Shown here: in pieces, positions 1-9,500 of the stretch
How the letters are laid out: every line of letters starts with the position of its first letter
Numbering within the stretch: position 1 is the stretch's first letter
Assembly (NCBI RefSeq): GCF_018130825.1
Contig: NZ_JAFCJS010000002.1
Location: 496,001-560,000, forward strand
Reading direction: 5' to 3'
Length of the DNA stretch: 64,000 nt
From: Bradyrhizobium liaoningense
Lineage (GTDB): Bacteria > Pseudomonadota > Alphaproteobacteria > Rhizobiales > Xanthobacteraceae
Program-made: the position numbers and the translations under genes
Notes under the pieces: model-generated
Databases searched by the model: none
The model's input: only the letters and a program-made list of their open reading frames with translations
What the model was told of the DNA's origin: nothing

Positions 1-72
1 ATCAATCTTGCCTTCCCTATCTCGAAGCAACTCCAGGAAGCCTTCGAAAAGCCAAACGATGATGGCATCTGA
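1..72 (+). CDS. 3' end of a gene entering from the left (partial)
   Basis: Frame 1 is open from the first base to a TGA at 70-72 and gives about 23 residues ending in NDDGI. A GC-rich hairpin follows 12 bases after the stop, which is what the end of a transcription unit looks like. The piece is too short to assign to a family, so the gene identity is unknown. The call rests only on the open frame plus the hairpin and could be chance. Confidence 0.35.
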   Translation: MNLAFPISKQLQEAFEKPNDDGI

Positions 73-84
73 CCTGAGCAAGAA

Positions 85-110
85 AGCCGGCGCTCTTTCG
101 GGCGCCGGCT
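85..110. terminator. GC-rich stem-loop, probable terminator
   Basis: AGCCGGCGC at 85-93 pairs perfectly with GCGCCGGCT at 102-110 around an 8-base loop. It lies directly after the stop of the incoming partial gene. There is no long T run on the plus strand. On the minus strand the stem is followed by TTTCTTG, so it could also stop leftward transcription. Confidence 0.55.
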
Positions 111-742
111 AGGTCGAATGCCAGTTTGGGAGTACTTGACGAGCAATCACCGATTGCAGGATCGAACGCCGCTACTCCGGCACAACGGTCGCTTTCGATC
201 TTCAAACCGGTTTAGAACTACTTGGAAGGCCCGATGAGGAAAGCTGATGATCCAGCCGCGGCCAACGAGCGCGTGAAGAATCACTTTTCCGAAATCCAGG
301 TCCCGCCGTGCACCGCGATCGACGGTGAAAATTGAGAGAGCCTCGAACGGTCAAAATGCGTCTTAACATACTTCAGACCTGCCTTTGGGAAAGTGCGATT
401 CGGAGCCGCATTGAACGCATTGGGCTTACGGAAGAATTGATTCAGCTTTAGAAGCGGGAAATAGAGTTCGACGGTCTGTCTGACGCACTCTACACCGATC
501 CCTGCGTACGTTGTGAGGCATCGATGTTGTGGAAGTGCATGTTTGCATGCTGGCCAACGAGAATCTTGTCAGCGGTCGAGACCCCCCAGAACCTATCGTC
601 GCGAAGCCAGCTCACTAAGAGACTGCTTCTCTACTCGAAAGGCTGGTCGAACATCTGCCCAGAAAGTCGCTGCCATTCTAGTGCCGGCGGCAATCGCGTC
701 GGATTCTTGGAACGCCAGCTTGCGCTGTCGCTCGCGGCAGCA
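111..742. other. gene-poor stretch before the decayed GGDEF gene
   Basis: Several short overlapping frames exist here but none has a ribosome-binding site, a recognisable motif or consistent composition. The frame at 524-745 is in phase with the GGDEF pseudogene and may be the degraded N-terminal part of that gene, ending at a TGA at 743-745. Nothing else can be supported. Confidence 0.4.
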
Positions 743-1300
743 TGAGCCTCCGAGCTAACCTTGTGCAGCACCGAGCTATTCCAAGTCTCCAGGATCGATC
801 AGCTTACCGGTCTTCTGAAGCGCAGGGGATTTGGCGAAGCGGTAGCCAATGCGCTGACGAAAGCTTACGGCAATCAAATACCCGCTGTCGCATTGATGCT
901 CGACATCGATCGGCTCAAACGAATCAACGATTAATATCGTCACGAATTGGGCGATGCAGTGCCCATCGAAATCAGCGAGGCACTTAATTCGTTGGCAAAG
1001 GAGCGCGGCCTCTTAATCGGAAGGCATGGGGGCGAAGAGTTCGCAGCTCTTTTGGTTGGTATATTTCCCGACAACGCGCTGCTTGTTGCTGAACAGTCGT
1101 GGCAAGCGTGCGCGGAGAGGGACGTTATGCGCAACGGTGCATTGAGAGGGGTGACTGGCCTCGCAATTGCCGAGGGAAACGAAGAACTGTCGAAGGTTCT
1201 TTGTCTCGTGGATGAATGCTCTTTACATGGCCGAGCGGGGGGCCGGACCTCGATTTGGGTGGGCTCGGCTTTTGCACAACACTCGCGCGATCCTATATTT
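743..1300 (+). pseudogene. decayed diguanylate cyclase (GGDEF domain)
   Basis: One frame reads the classical GGDEF entry (DQLTGLLKRRGF near 800-840), then ALMLDIDRLKRIND, a TAA stop at 932-934, and continues in the same frame as YRHELGDA and the signature RHGGEEFAALL (about 1020-1055). The TAA sits where the family normally has a residue before Y-G/R-H. Near 1205-1245 the end motif is split across two frames: ALYMAERG in one, GGRTSIWVG in the other, so there is also a frameshift. The intact family makes cyclic di-GMP. A nonsense mutation plus a shift in the catalytic domain makes this copy almost certainly dead. No intact N-terminal sensor domain is visible. Confidence 0.75.
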
Positions 1301-1352
1301 GTGACCGTCCCCCTCTTCGAGCCACCGAGTACAGGCGACGTCGCTGACAATA

Positions 1353-1393
1353 CTCTCGAGCCTAGTTGGGCTCGAGAGAGAGAGAGAGAGAGA
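1353..1393. repeat. 10-bp stem-loop followed by a (GA)10 tract
   Basis: CTCTCGAGCC (1353-1362) pairs with GGCTCGAGAG (1369-1378) around a 6-base loop, and a GA dinucleotide run covers 1374-1393. It lies between the GGDEF pseudogene and the 3' end of the leftward catabolic operon, so it may end that operon, although no T tract is present. The GA run is a simple repeat prone to slippage. Confidence 0.6.
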
Positions 1394-1421
1394 TCATTGC
1401 TCGAAGCAACCTTCGCACGCA

Positions 1422-2417
1422 CTATGGCTTTAGGACCATCTTACCCACGATTTCCCTAGCATCCAGCATTCGGTGTGCTTCCGCGGCCTTCCCGAGCGGC
1501 AATCGCAAGGTTACGGAGGGAGTGATGGCCTTTGCTTCGATTAGTTTGAATACCTCCGCGGCGATACGTACGCGCTCTTCTGGAAAGGGGTCATAGACGT
1601 GCACGCTGTAAGCCCGTACGGAGACGCTACGGTCCATGTTCTTGCGCAAATCCGCGAATAGATCAGACGATGGAAGCCCCGATAGCGCATTGAACGTCAC
1701 GATTTGACCGAGGGGAGCCACCAGCTTGATGTTGTCCCGGAAGTCCGGGCCGACCAACTGGTCGAACATCAGATCGACACCGCGGCCTTTAGTAAAGTCC
1801 AGGATCCGCGCGCCAACATCCTCGGTACTGCTATCTATGGCGAGACATGCTCCCCTCTCCAATGCAAACGCCGCCTTGTTGGGAGCCCGGCAGATCGCTA
1901 TCAGCTGGATACCGGCCGCCCGGCAAAGATCGATCATCGCACAGCCGATGCCGCCAGTGGCTCCATTTATCGACGCGACCCGTACTCGGCGCGGATCTGC
2001 GGCATCATTTAGCATTCCCCACGCGACCTGATAGTCGGGGATGGCGACGGCGCCCTCCATGTCTATGTCGTTCGGCAGTTTCGTGATTTCGTGCGTGTCG
2101 CAGGCAACATATTCGGCGTAACACCGGCGGGAGAATTTCCACGCGAGCACGGGTTCACCGGCAACGAACCCTTCGACGCCTGGGCCGACAGCCTCGACAT
2201 ATCCGGTCATGCTGATTCCCGGCACCTCAGGATACTCGACGGGCCAAGGATAGCGTCCAGTCCTTACCAAAGCATCGTATTTACCCACGCCGATCGTGTG
2301 CGTTCGGATGAGCACTTGCCCGGCAGCGGGCACGGGGATCGGCATATCGATGTACTTGAGAACCTCGGGCCCTCCCGGCTTATCGACTTGAACGGCTTTC
2401 ATCATGGGTGTTGGCAC
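1422..2417 (-). CDS. zinc-free MDR-family alcohol dehydrogenase / quinone oxidoreductase
   Basis: The product (331 aa) begins VPTPMMKAVQVDKPGGPEVL, the typical start of NADPH:quinone oxidoreductase-like medium-chain reductases. The GroES-like part covers about residues 5-125. The Rossmann part follows with the nucleotide-binding glycines in NGATGGIGCAMIDL. The zinc-ligand cysteines of true alcohol dehydrogenases are not seen, so NAD(P)H-dependent reduction of a quinone, enone or enoyl compound is likeliest. I chose the GTG at 2417 because AAGGAG lies six bases upstream; reading further upstream gives no ribosome site. It is the last gene of the leftward operon containing the FAH hydrolase and the MFS importer, so it probably acts on an intermediate of that pathway. 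The substrate is unknown. Confidence 0.85.
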   Translation of the reverse strand: MPTPMMKAVQVDKPGGPEVLKYIDMPIPVPAAGQVLIRTHTIGVGKYDALVRTGRYPWPVEYPEVPGISMTGYVEAVGPGVEGFVAGEPVLAWKFSRRCYAEYVACDTHEITKLPNDIDMEGAVAIPDYQVAWGMLNDAADPRRVRVASINGATGGIGCAMIDLCRAAGIQLIAICRAPNKAAFALERGACLAIDSSTEDVGARILDFTKGRGVDLMFDQLVGPDFRDNIKLVAPLGQIVTFNALSGLPSSDLFADLRKNMDRSVSVRAYSVHVYDPFPEERVRIAAEVFKLIEAKAITPSVTLRLPLGKAAEAHRMLDAREIVGKMVLKP

Positions 2418-2559
2418 GAATTTCTCCTTAAGCTGCAGTGCGTCGTCCGATACGGGCGTCGTCATCTCGACGCCTGTCTCGAGAGAGCCTGGTCGAGGAG
2501 CAGCTTCTTGGCGCTCCGCGACAAGTCCCGCGAGCAATGATGATCAACGGCACTTCATT

Positions 2560-3408
2560 TCAAACCGATTCGTCTACGACCACGTTTTCCAGAGTGCCGA
2601 TGCTCGAGATTTCCACCTCGACACGGTCGCCTGCCTTCAGCCAGCGTGGGGGAACACGACGAGACCCAACGCCTGCTGGAGTGCCCGTCGCGATGACATC
2701 GCCCGGCAGCAATTTGAGGCAGGTCGACAGATAGCTTATGAGTCTTGGCAGTTCATAGATCAGCTGGCTCGTCGATGCCTGTTGAACCACTTCGCCGTTT
2801 AGGCGAGTTGATAGCATCAGACTCTCCGGATGCGGGATTTCGGCCGCCGGCACGATCCACGGGCCCAGCGATCCGCTCGAGTCGAAATTTTTGCCTGTCA
2901 TGCCGGTAGCAGAGTGTTTCTGGTAGTCTCGAATACTGCCCTCGTTAAGGCAGGTGTATCCGCCTACATAGTCAAGCGCTTCGTTTTCCTGAACACGGTG
3001 GCAGGCACGGCCAATGATGACAGCGAGCTCTCCCTCGTAATCGAGAAATTCAGACACTTGCGGACGTATTAGTGGATGGCCGTGTCCGACGAAACTCTCG
3101 TGGGTCCGGAGAAAATAGGTCGGATAAGCAGGCGCCTCGTTTCCGGTCTCATTTACATGAGCCTTGTAGTTGAAGCCGACGCAGAACACTCTGCAGCCAG
3201 AAGACAGAGGCGGAAGAAGCACGACATCACCAACATCCAGGTCGGGCGCCCTCGCTTCTAGTTGCGCAGCCCTGCTCCAGCCTTCCGGCGTCACGACCTT
3301 ACTGATCTCCGATAGGCCTGGATCTTGCCCCGACAGTGAGATGATGCCGTTCTCTTTCACGAGCCCAATGCCGAGCGACTCTCTGTAGCCAAACCGAGCG
3401 AGTTTCAT
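2560..3408 (-). CDS. fumarylacetoacetate hydrolase (FAH) family protein
   Basis: The 282-aa product has the FAH fold signatures: the metal-binding acidic motif in FLDYEGELAVIIGRA, then YTCLNEGSIRDYQ, and the C-terminal TGTPAGVG loop followed by LKAGDRVEVEI. Family members hydrolyse or hydrate 2-oxo-4-ene acids, fumarylpyruvate or acylpyruvates made by aromatic ring cleavage; the exact reaction cannot be read from sequence. The start at 3408 (MKLARFGYRE) gives the usual family length and has GGAG 11 bases upstream; the frame stays open for 53 codons before it, but that DNA is also used by the neighbouring small gene. It lies in the ring-cleavage operon with the VOC dioxygenase-like gene. Confidence 0.88.
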   Translation of the reverse strand: MKLARFGYRESLGIGLVKENGIISLSGQDPGLSEISKVVTPEGWSRAAQLEARAPDLDVGDVVLLPPLSSGCRVFCVGFNYKAHVNETGNEAPAYPTYFLRTHESFVGHGHPLIRPQVSEFLDYEGELAVIIGRACHRVQENEALDYVGGYTCLNEGSIRDYQKHSATGMTGKNFDSSGSLGPWIVPAAEIPHPESLMLSTRLNGEVVQQASTSQLIYELPRLISYLSTCLKLLPGDVIATGTPAGVGSRRVPPRWLKAGDRVEVEISSIGTLENVVVDESV

Positions 3409-3460
3409 TGACGTCCCTACTCCAATATCGAAGGCGCTAACGCGGCTCCATGACGATAAC

Positions 3461-3862
3461 TCAGCTATCCGCAACCGACCCTGCTCGAGCAGCATCTCGC
3501 CGGCACGCCTGATCCAGCGCTCGCAGACCGAGCCCTTGATGACGTCCCCCTTCGGCTCGGGCACCAAATGCGGTTGAGAGATTGACGGCTTCGGCCGCTT
3601 GCTTCAACTGACAGTCCACGCACCGCGATCGTCGCTCATGACGTGGAATCGTCAGCGCGGAAACATCATGCGGCAGGCAGTACTTGTTGGTCATCTCGAG
3701 TCCGGATGCGATGTCGGTGAAGCGCCATACCGCGCCGGCGCGGACGAGCCTTTGCAGTTCAATGCGCACGACGTCCGCGGGCCAATCCAGCCTTCGCTCG
3801 ATATCTCCGCCCGACAGCCAGTTCGTCGTCAGGGCGCCCAGGATCGAATCACGCAGCGTCAT
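3461..3862 (-). CDS. small protein, possible winged-helix, unknown function
   Basis: The product (133 aa) starts 14 bases inside the end of the MFS gene, as expected for a translationally coupled operon gene. Its first 50 residues (MTLRDSILGALTTNWLSGGD, then helix-rich sequence ending in LQRLVRAGAVWRF) look like a winged-helix fold. A CVDC pair follows near residue 80. The last 40 residues are arginine-rich and read less like protein; in that part another frame, open into the FAH gene, looks at least as good, so the true end may differ or a frameshift may be present. I do not recognise a family. It could be a local regulator or a remnant. Confidence 0.5.
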   Translation of the reverse strand: MTLRDSILGALTTNWLSGGDIERRLDWPADVVRIELQRLVRAGAVWRFTDIASGLEMTNKYCLPHDVSALTIPRHERRSRCVDCQLKQAAEAVNLSTAFGARAEGGRHQGLGLRALDQACRRDAARAGSVADS

Positions 3863-5150
3863 TGCTCGGCCTGCTCACTGAAGATCCTCCCTTTTCGCCC
3901 CTTTGGCTCAACGCGGCGGATCGGATCAAGCCGAAGATCACGGAAGCCGCGACCATCAGAGCGCTACTGGTCATGAGAGCAACGTCGTAATTACCGAGTG
4001 AAGCTTGAACCGTGGAGAACATCAGGGGCCCAAGAGCGACGCCAATGGCAAATACGAGGATGAATATTCCTATCTTTTGACCAAGTTGGGCGACGCCAAA
4101 CTGTCGGGCGACAGTGTACGGAATGAGGTCCGATTCCGCCCCTGCTCCCACCGCAAGAAGAGCCACGGCCAAGTAAACAATGGGCGTTTGTTGGGTCGAG
4201 ACCAGCAGAAGACCCGCGGTTAGCGGACCGAGACAGCCGACTATCGCGACCAATCGAGGAGACCACCGGTCAAGCAGGGAACCAAGAACGAAGCGGGCTA
4301 TCAGCATCGTGATGCCATACGTGGCCATGACAGCCGCGGCTTCGGCTGGCCGGAAACCGCGATCAATCAACAAGGGCGTCATGTGAACAATCATGCCCTG
4401 GATGGCAAGCGTCATCAGCAAGAACGCAAGCGCAAGAGCCCAAAACATCGGAGCAGCGATTAGTTCTGCAAAGACGAGCCTCGAGGATCGCGCCGGCGTG
4501 GCGGTCTTCTGAAAGCTCTCTCTGCCAGGGATGAGCCAGATCACCGCCACCGCTCCAAGAACAGCCACACCCGCACCTATCGCGGTGTAGCTGTTGCGCC
4601 AGCCGTACTCGGAGATCGCAAAGGTAGCGAGACCTGGCATCAACATGATTCCGGCGGCAGACGCCGCATTAATAATTCCGAGTGCTAGCCCTCGATGACC
4701 TGAAAAGGTCCTGGTGACGATATAGGTGAATGCCGTAATTCCTTGCCCTGCACCAAGAAAGCCGAGCAGCCCCATGAAGAGGGCAAAGGTCAGGGGATCA
4801 CGAGGGATCTGGCCCAGCGCAACCAAGCCGAGCGCAAAAAAGGCAAACGAAAAGCCGGCAAACACTCGCGGTCCGTATCGGTCGACCAGCCAGCCAACTA
4901 CCGGCTGCGAGAAGCCGGAGCAAAGCGCAGCCGGCGCGAGAGCCGCAGCCACGCTGGCGCGCGACCACCCAGTATCGTTTACAATGGGCAGCAAGAATGT
5001 GCCGAACGTGTAGATCACGATCGGACCGAAGTTCGTCAGCATGCCGATGCCCGAGCCGAGCACCACCTTTGTTGCTTCAACGCCATGCAACGGAACGTTT
5101 GAAGAGAAGTCGGCAACAGTTGGCAGCACAGGCGTATTCGCGCTTGTCAT
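3849..5150 (-). CDS. MFS transporter, monocarboxylate/oxalate-type
   Basis: The 433-aa product has about twelve hydrophobic segments and the MFS motif after helix 2 (GWLVDRYGPR). The pattern is like the oxalate:formate antiporter and monocarboxylate porter groups, which carry small or aromatic organic acids across the inner membrane. The ATG at 5150 is preceded by GGGAGGAAGATC, a strong ribosome site; the frame extends 25 codons further upstream without one. Placed between SnoaL and FAH genes in a leftward operon with a PadR-type box at its head, it is probably the uptake system for the pathway substrate. The direction and substrate are inferred. Confidence 0.88.
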   Translation of the reverse strand: MTSANTPVLPTVADFSSNVPLHGVEATKVVLGSGIGMLTNFGPIVIYTFGTFLLPIVNDTGWSRASVAAALAPAALCSGFSQPVVGWLVDRYGPRVFAGFSFAFFALGLVALGQIPRDPLTFALFMGLLGFLGAGQGITAFTYIVTRTFSGHRGLALGIINAASAAGIMLMPGLATFAISEYGWRNSYTAIGAGVAVLGAVAVIWLIPGRESFQKTATPARSSRLVFAELIAAPMFWALALAFLLMTLAIQGMIVHMTPLLIDRGFRPAEAAAVMATYGITMLIARFVLGSLLDRWSPRLVAIVGCLGPLTAGLLLVSTQQTPIVYLAVALLAVGAGAESDLIPYTVARQFGVAQLGQKIGIFILVFAIGVALGPLMFSTVQASLGNYDVALMTSSALMVAASVIFGLIRSAALSQRGEKGGSSVSRPSNDAA

Positions 5151-5176
5151 GATCTTCCTCCCCATTTCGGCGTAAG

Positions 5177-5614
5177 TTATTTTTTTTTGAATTCGGTCAC
5201 GGTCGTCTTTTTCGCGATCAACCACCGTCCGTTTGTCTTGCGTAGTTCATCTTCGTAACGGCCAAATCCCGCTACACCTTCCAAGGGAAGCGGAAACTGT
5301 TGCGGTACAGCATCGCTACGCTGCCTCAGCAACGTGACGTAGGAATGCACGATAACGCAGTCCGCACCGCGCCAGTCCGATCGCAGGTTGGAGATCAGGT
5401 GCCTCACGACGATGGCGCGATCACGACGATTGATCAAGTCAATCAGCATGTCTTTCCCGCGCACCGCGCCGTCATTGCGCTGCCAGACGGCATCATCGGC
5501 GAACAGCCATGCAGCAGCATCCGCCTCGCCGTAATCAAAATGGGCCATAAAGCTCACAGCCGCCTCTTGCGCCCCGAGAACATCGGCCACGTGGTCGAGC
5601 GTGTCGAATTGCAT
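5177..5614 (-). CDS. SnoaL-like (NTF2-fold) protein
   Basis: This 145-aa protein has the compact alpha+beta-barrel pattern of the SnoaL_4 group: helical start (TLDHVADVLGAQEAAVSFM), DYGEADAAAWLFADDAVW, then strand-rich sequence ending in RYEDELRKTNGRWLIAKK. Relatives act as hydratases, isomerases, cyclases or small subunits of aromatic-ring dioxygenases. The ATG at 5614 has GAGGGG seven bases upstream. The gene follows the VOC gene by only seven bases, so the two are surely co-transcribed and probably act on successive intermediates. No precise reaction can be assigned. Confidence 0.8.
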   Translation of the reverse strand: MQFDTLDHVADVLGAQEAAVSFMAHFDYGEADAAAWLFADDAVWQRNDGAVRGKDMLIDLINRRDRAIVVRHLISNLRSDWRGADCVIVHSYVTLLRQRSDAVPQQFPLPLEGVAGFGRYEDELRKTNGRWLIAKKTTVTEFKKK

Positions 5615-5621
5615 CAGCCCC

Positions 5622-6257
5622 TCAGATCTGAAGGAGCTGATGCAAGGGTTCACCAGCACGGAATCGCGATATGAATCCCTTTGGATCGACATCGACTCCG
5701 GAAGGGTTCTTCCTGAAGGCGTCGGAGTCGATGAAGGCCTTGAGCTTCGCGGGATCGTCGAAGTTGTTGCAGCAAAGTTCCACGACGTTCTGGTCCGGAT
5801 CCGAGAAGTAATAGCTCGTTACCGGGCCGTGGTTGGACGCGCGGTGAGCTTCCAGGCCAGAACCAAGCAATAGCTCCACTCGATCGAACAGCGCTGCAAG
5901 ATTGGCGTGACGAAACTGAAAATGGTTCAGGCCGGGATCAATAGCTGGCGCGCCCGACAATTCCGGCAGTTCGAACAAGGCCAGAACCTGCCCATGAACA
6001 GGGGAGCGATCCAAAAACATGAAGCAGGATCGAACGTCGCTCGCTCTGGTCTGCTTAGGCGAGCCAGCGAAACGACGACGGTTCTCCGGAGCACCACCAG
6101 GATTCTCGATGCTCCAACTCAAGCCCAGTACGGCCGAGTACCAGTCCCGCATCGACTCATATTGTGCCGTCTGCAGAACGATCTCCGAAATCCGGGGCGA
6201 CGGCAGCTGAGCCGTAGCCTTATGCAAATCGGGCGACAGCGAATTTGCTGAACTCAT
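5622..6257 (-). CDS. VOC-superfamily extradiol dioxygenase-like protein
   Basis: The 211-aa product is a single two-module VOC fold: ISEIVLQTAQYESMRDWY at about residue 28, a central strand with LNHFQFRH, and a terminal YFSDPDQNVVELCCNN. In extradiol dioxygenases the metal is held by His, His and Glu. Here the second His (in NHFQF) and the Glu (in VVEL) are present, but the first position is Glu in place of the usual His. It may still bind metal, or be an isomerase or lyase rather than a dioxygenase. The ATG at 6257 follows GGGAG by eight bases. It is first in its operon, downstream of two PadR-type boxes. Confidence 0.85.
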   Translation of the reverse strand: MSSANSLSPDLHKATAQLPSPRISEIVLQTAQYESMRDWYSAVLGLSWSIENPGGAPENRRRFAGSPKQTRASDVRSCFMFLDRSPVHGQVLALFELPELSGAPAIDPGLNHFQFRHANLAALFDRVELLLGSGLEAHRASNHGPVTSYYFSDPDQNVVELCCNNFDDPAKLKAFIDSDAFRKNPSGVDVDPKGFISRFRAGEPLHQLLQI

Positions 6258-6270
6258 CGAGCGATCTCCC

Positions 6271-6292
6271 ATATGTCATTTTTGACCTATAT
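6271..6292. promoter_or_regulatory. PadR-type box 1 (imperfect), VOC operon promoter
   Basis: ATGT at 6273-6276 is separated by eight bases from ACCT at 6285-6288; the outer bases ATAT/ATAT extend the symmetry. It differs by one base from the ATGT-N8-ACAT site known for PadR-family repressors, and it sits right before the VOC ribosome site, where a repressor would block transcription. Confidence 0.6.
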
Positions 6293-6314
6293 CAAGACTA
6301 GCAGTCACACCCCA

Positions 6315-6332
6315 TATGTCAACTATTACATA
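6315..6332. promoter_or_regulatory. PadR-type box 2 (exact ATGT-N8-ACAT)
   Basis: TATGT and ACATA flank an eight-base spacer (CAACTATT). The same site with a closely similar spacer occurs before the PadR gene near 12.8 kb. The repetition at two promoters of one locus is strong internal evidence for a shared operator. Confidence 0.75.
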
Positions 6333-6502
6333 CGTATTGTTTGCGTGATTTGATTGGGAGCCGAGGCGCGACAAACCTCCCCGTGCAGCAGCGCCTCGAC
6401 ACTCGCAAAGTGCCGGCACGCGCAAGAAGACTAGGAATCGCGGGCCGCTACAGCGTTCTCATCAGCCGCGCTCGAAGCGGTTTACGTCGCTGGGACAACG
6501 AC

Positions 6503-9500
6503 CTACGTCGCCGCCGCGGAGCGGGCAAAGTTCTCCGGCTTATTGGGTGACGACTGCGGACTCTGATATCTCTCGAGCGCCTCACCGATGCGCCGTCGAA
6601 AGAGCTCCACCGCTTTTTGCTTCACGTGACCGTAGCCGCGGATCTCCGAGGGCATCTGCGCAATCGCAACCGCATCTGCAAGTGACCGCGTTGTCAATTG
6701 CGCGCTCAATCGATCCAGGACATCGGTGAATTCGACGATCAGAGCGCGCTCCGTACGGCGTTCAGAGGTCATTCCGAAAATGTCGAAGCGAGTTCCGCGC
6801 AGCACCTTCAACGATGCCAGAAGTCGTAAGACTGGCAAAATCCAGGACCCGAAACGAATCTTCCGCGGCGCTCCCGTCGCCTTGTCGTGGCGCGCGAGAA
6901 ACGGTGGCGCAAGATAGACGGACAGTTTGTCATAGCCATCAAACTGAGAACGCATCGCACGTGCGAACTCTCCACTCGTGTAGAGCCTCGCAATTTCGTA
7001 TTCGTCCTTGTAAGCCATCAGCTTGAACAAGGACCGGGCTGCCGCGAGAGTAAACGATGTCCCAGCATGAACCGCCGCTTCTGACGCACGAATCCTGGTG
7101 ATGACGTCCAGGTAACGCCGAGCGTAGTCGCCATTCTGATAGTCGCGAAGGAATGCGGCAAATCTCTCGACCTCGGCCTCGGGAGACAGGCGCTCTCGTT
7201 CCTCGATCTTTCCAGCCGCAACAAAGACCGATCGAGGATCGACCGCCAACCGACGCCCCCATTCCAGGGCAGCGAGGTTTGCCTCCTTGGCGGCACCGTT
7301 GAGTTCGATAGCGTGCTGCAGATCCTCAAGACGAAGGTCAAGCCAGCCCATCTGGTAGGCGAGACCGACCATCATGAAGTTAGCGGAGATCGAATCGCCG
7401 AACAGCGATTGAGCTAGGCTCGTGAAAGGAAACGCGATGAAATTCTCGGGAGCGACTCGGCTACGAATGCGCCTGGTGAGAAGGTCAGGGTCCACAATGG
7501 CGTTACGATTGGTCACGAAATCGCCTGTAACCGCCACGTCGGCATTCGCGATCACACGGCTGCGGGCCGTATCGAGAGACGCCATGACCTCAGGCCCGTT
7601 ACCCACAACCTGATCGCAGACCAACAGAAGATCGCAGTGCTTCGCCGGAATCCGCAGCGCGTGAATTGGCCCACCGAGATGAACGTGACTTGCTACCGCT
7701 CCCCCTTTCTGCGCCATTCCGATCTGGTCCAGTACCGCCGTCTCCCGACCATCGAGATGTCCGGCCATCGCGAGCACGGCACTTGTCGTAACGATACCTG
7801 TTCCGCCGATACCAGCCAGCAATACCCGGTTGCGCTTGGACAAGCGATCAGTTGCCACAGGCGGCGGCGCGTCGACCCGCGTAAGATCGACTTTCTGCAC
7901 ACGCTTCACACGGGCCCCCTCCACTGTGACAAAGCTAGGGCAGAAGCCAGAGATGCAGCTGAGGTCGCTGTTGCAGCTCGATTGGTTGATCCTTCGCTTG
8001 GTCCCAAAAGGCGTTTCGACCGGCTCCACCGAGAGACAGTTCGACTTGACGGAGCAGTCGCCGCAACCTTCGCAAACCAATTCATTGATGAAGACGCGAG
8101 GTGTAGCTTCCTGGATCTGGCCGCGCTTTCGCTTACGCCGTCGCTCGGTCGCACACATTTGGTCATACACGACAACGCTGACGCCCTGCGTAGCGCGGAG
8201 TTTGCGCTGCACGGCGTCGAACTCATCGCGGTGTGTTATCTCATTTGATAACGAGGCGATCTCGCGACGCCGACGGTGAGACGCCGGATCATCGCTGACC
8301 AAGACTATCGTCCCCACGCCCTCGGCGCGGAGCTGCTGCAGCAGCCGCTCTAACGTGAGCTCGCCATCGATCGCTTGCCCTCCTGTCATCGCGACCGCGC
8401 TATTGTAGAGCAGCTTGTAGGTGATGTTCAGCTTGACGGCGACGGCCTGACGGATCGCGAGCAGGCCGGAATGGAAATAGGTGCCATCCCCCATGTTCGA
8501 GAATACATGCTGTTCGTCAGTGAACGGCGCGAGGCCGACCCAATGCACCCCTTCGCCGCCCATCTGGGAATACGAGAAGGTATCGGGGCGATTGCGCGCG
8601 GCCATGCCATGACAACCGATCCCCGCGAGAGCACGACTGCCCGCGGGCACTGTCGTCGAGCGGTTGTGCGGGCAGCCGGAGCAGAAGAATGGACGCCGCG
8701 CCGCTGGGACATCCGTCGGCACGGGCTTACTCAATTCGCCACGCCAACGTTCGCCGCCTCGCGCGATCGCTTGATCGCCGGTCATCCGTGCGATGACCGA
8801 GGCGATCTGAATAGCAATCTGCTCCGGTGTCAAATCGCTGGTTGCAGGGAACATCGGACGTTGTTCTGGTCCGCTTTTCCCCCAAACCGCCGGAGCCTGG
8901 GACCGCCCGAAGAGGATTTCCTTGACCTGGCGCTCAATCAGCGGCGCCTTCTCCTCAACGACTACGACCTCACTCAGGCCCGCAGCGAAGGCCGTGAGCC
9001 CCTGCGGCTCCAGCGGCCAGATCATTGCGGGCTTGTAAAGCGCAACTCCGAGTTCTGTCAGACGGGACTCGTCAAGGTTCAGTAAGTCCAGAGCTTCCTG
9101 GAGGTCCATCCAGGACTTTCCCGCTGCAATCAGGCCGACTCGCGCTGCCGGGGGTTTCATCACAACCCGATCAAGGCCGTTTGCGCGGACATAGTCGAGA
9201 ACGGCCGGCAACCGGTAGTCATGCTGACGGCTTTCCTGCTCCAGCGGCAGATCAGGCCATCGGTTATGCAGGCCGATGGCTGGCACTGCGACGTCAGGCA
9301 GGATCGGCGGTTCATCGAGCTCTGTTGCCGGAACCGTGCGCGTGCTGTCGGCCACCTCTGTGAGAATCTTGAGCGCAACCCAGGAGCCGGTCAGCCGCGA
9401 CATCGCGAAACCGTGCAGTCCATAGCTGACGATCTCACCAGGGTCTGCCGGATAGAGCAGCGGAAGCAGGAGACTGGCAACGGTTTCATCGCTGTAGCAG

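Noticed and set aside
940..1422. Leftward frame of 160 codons over the GGDEF remnant
   Set aside because: The opposite strand carries clear GGDEF motifs; this is its shadow.
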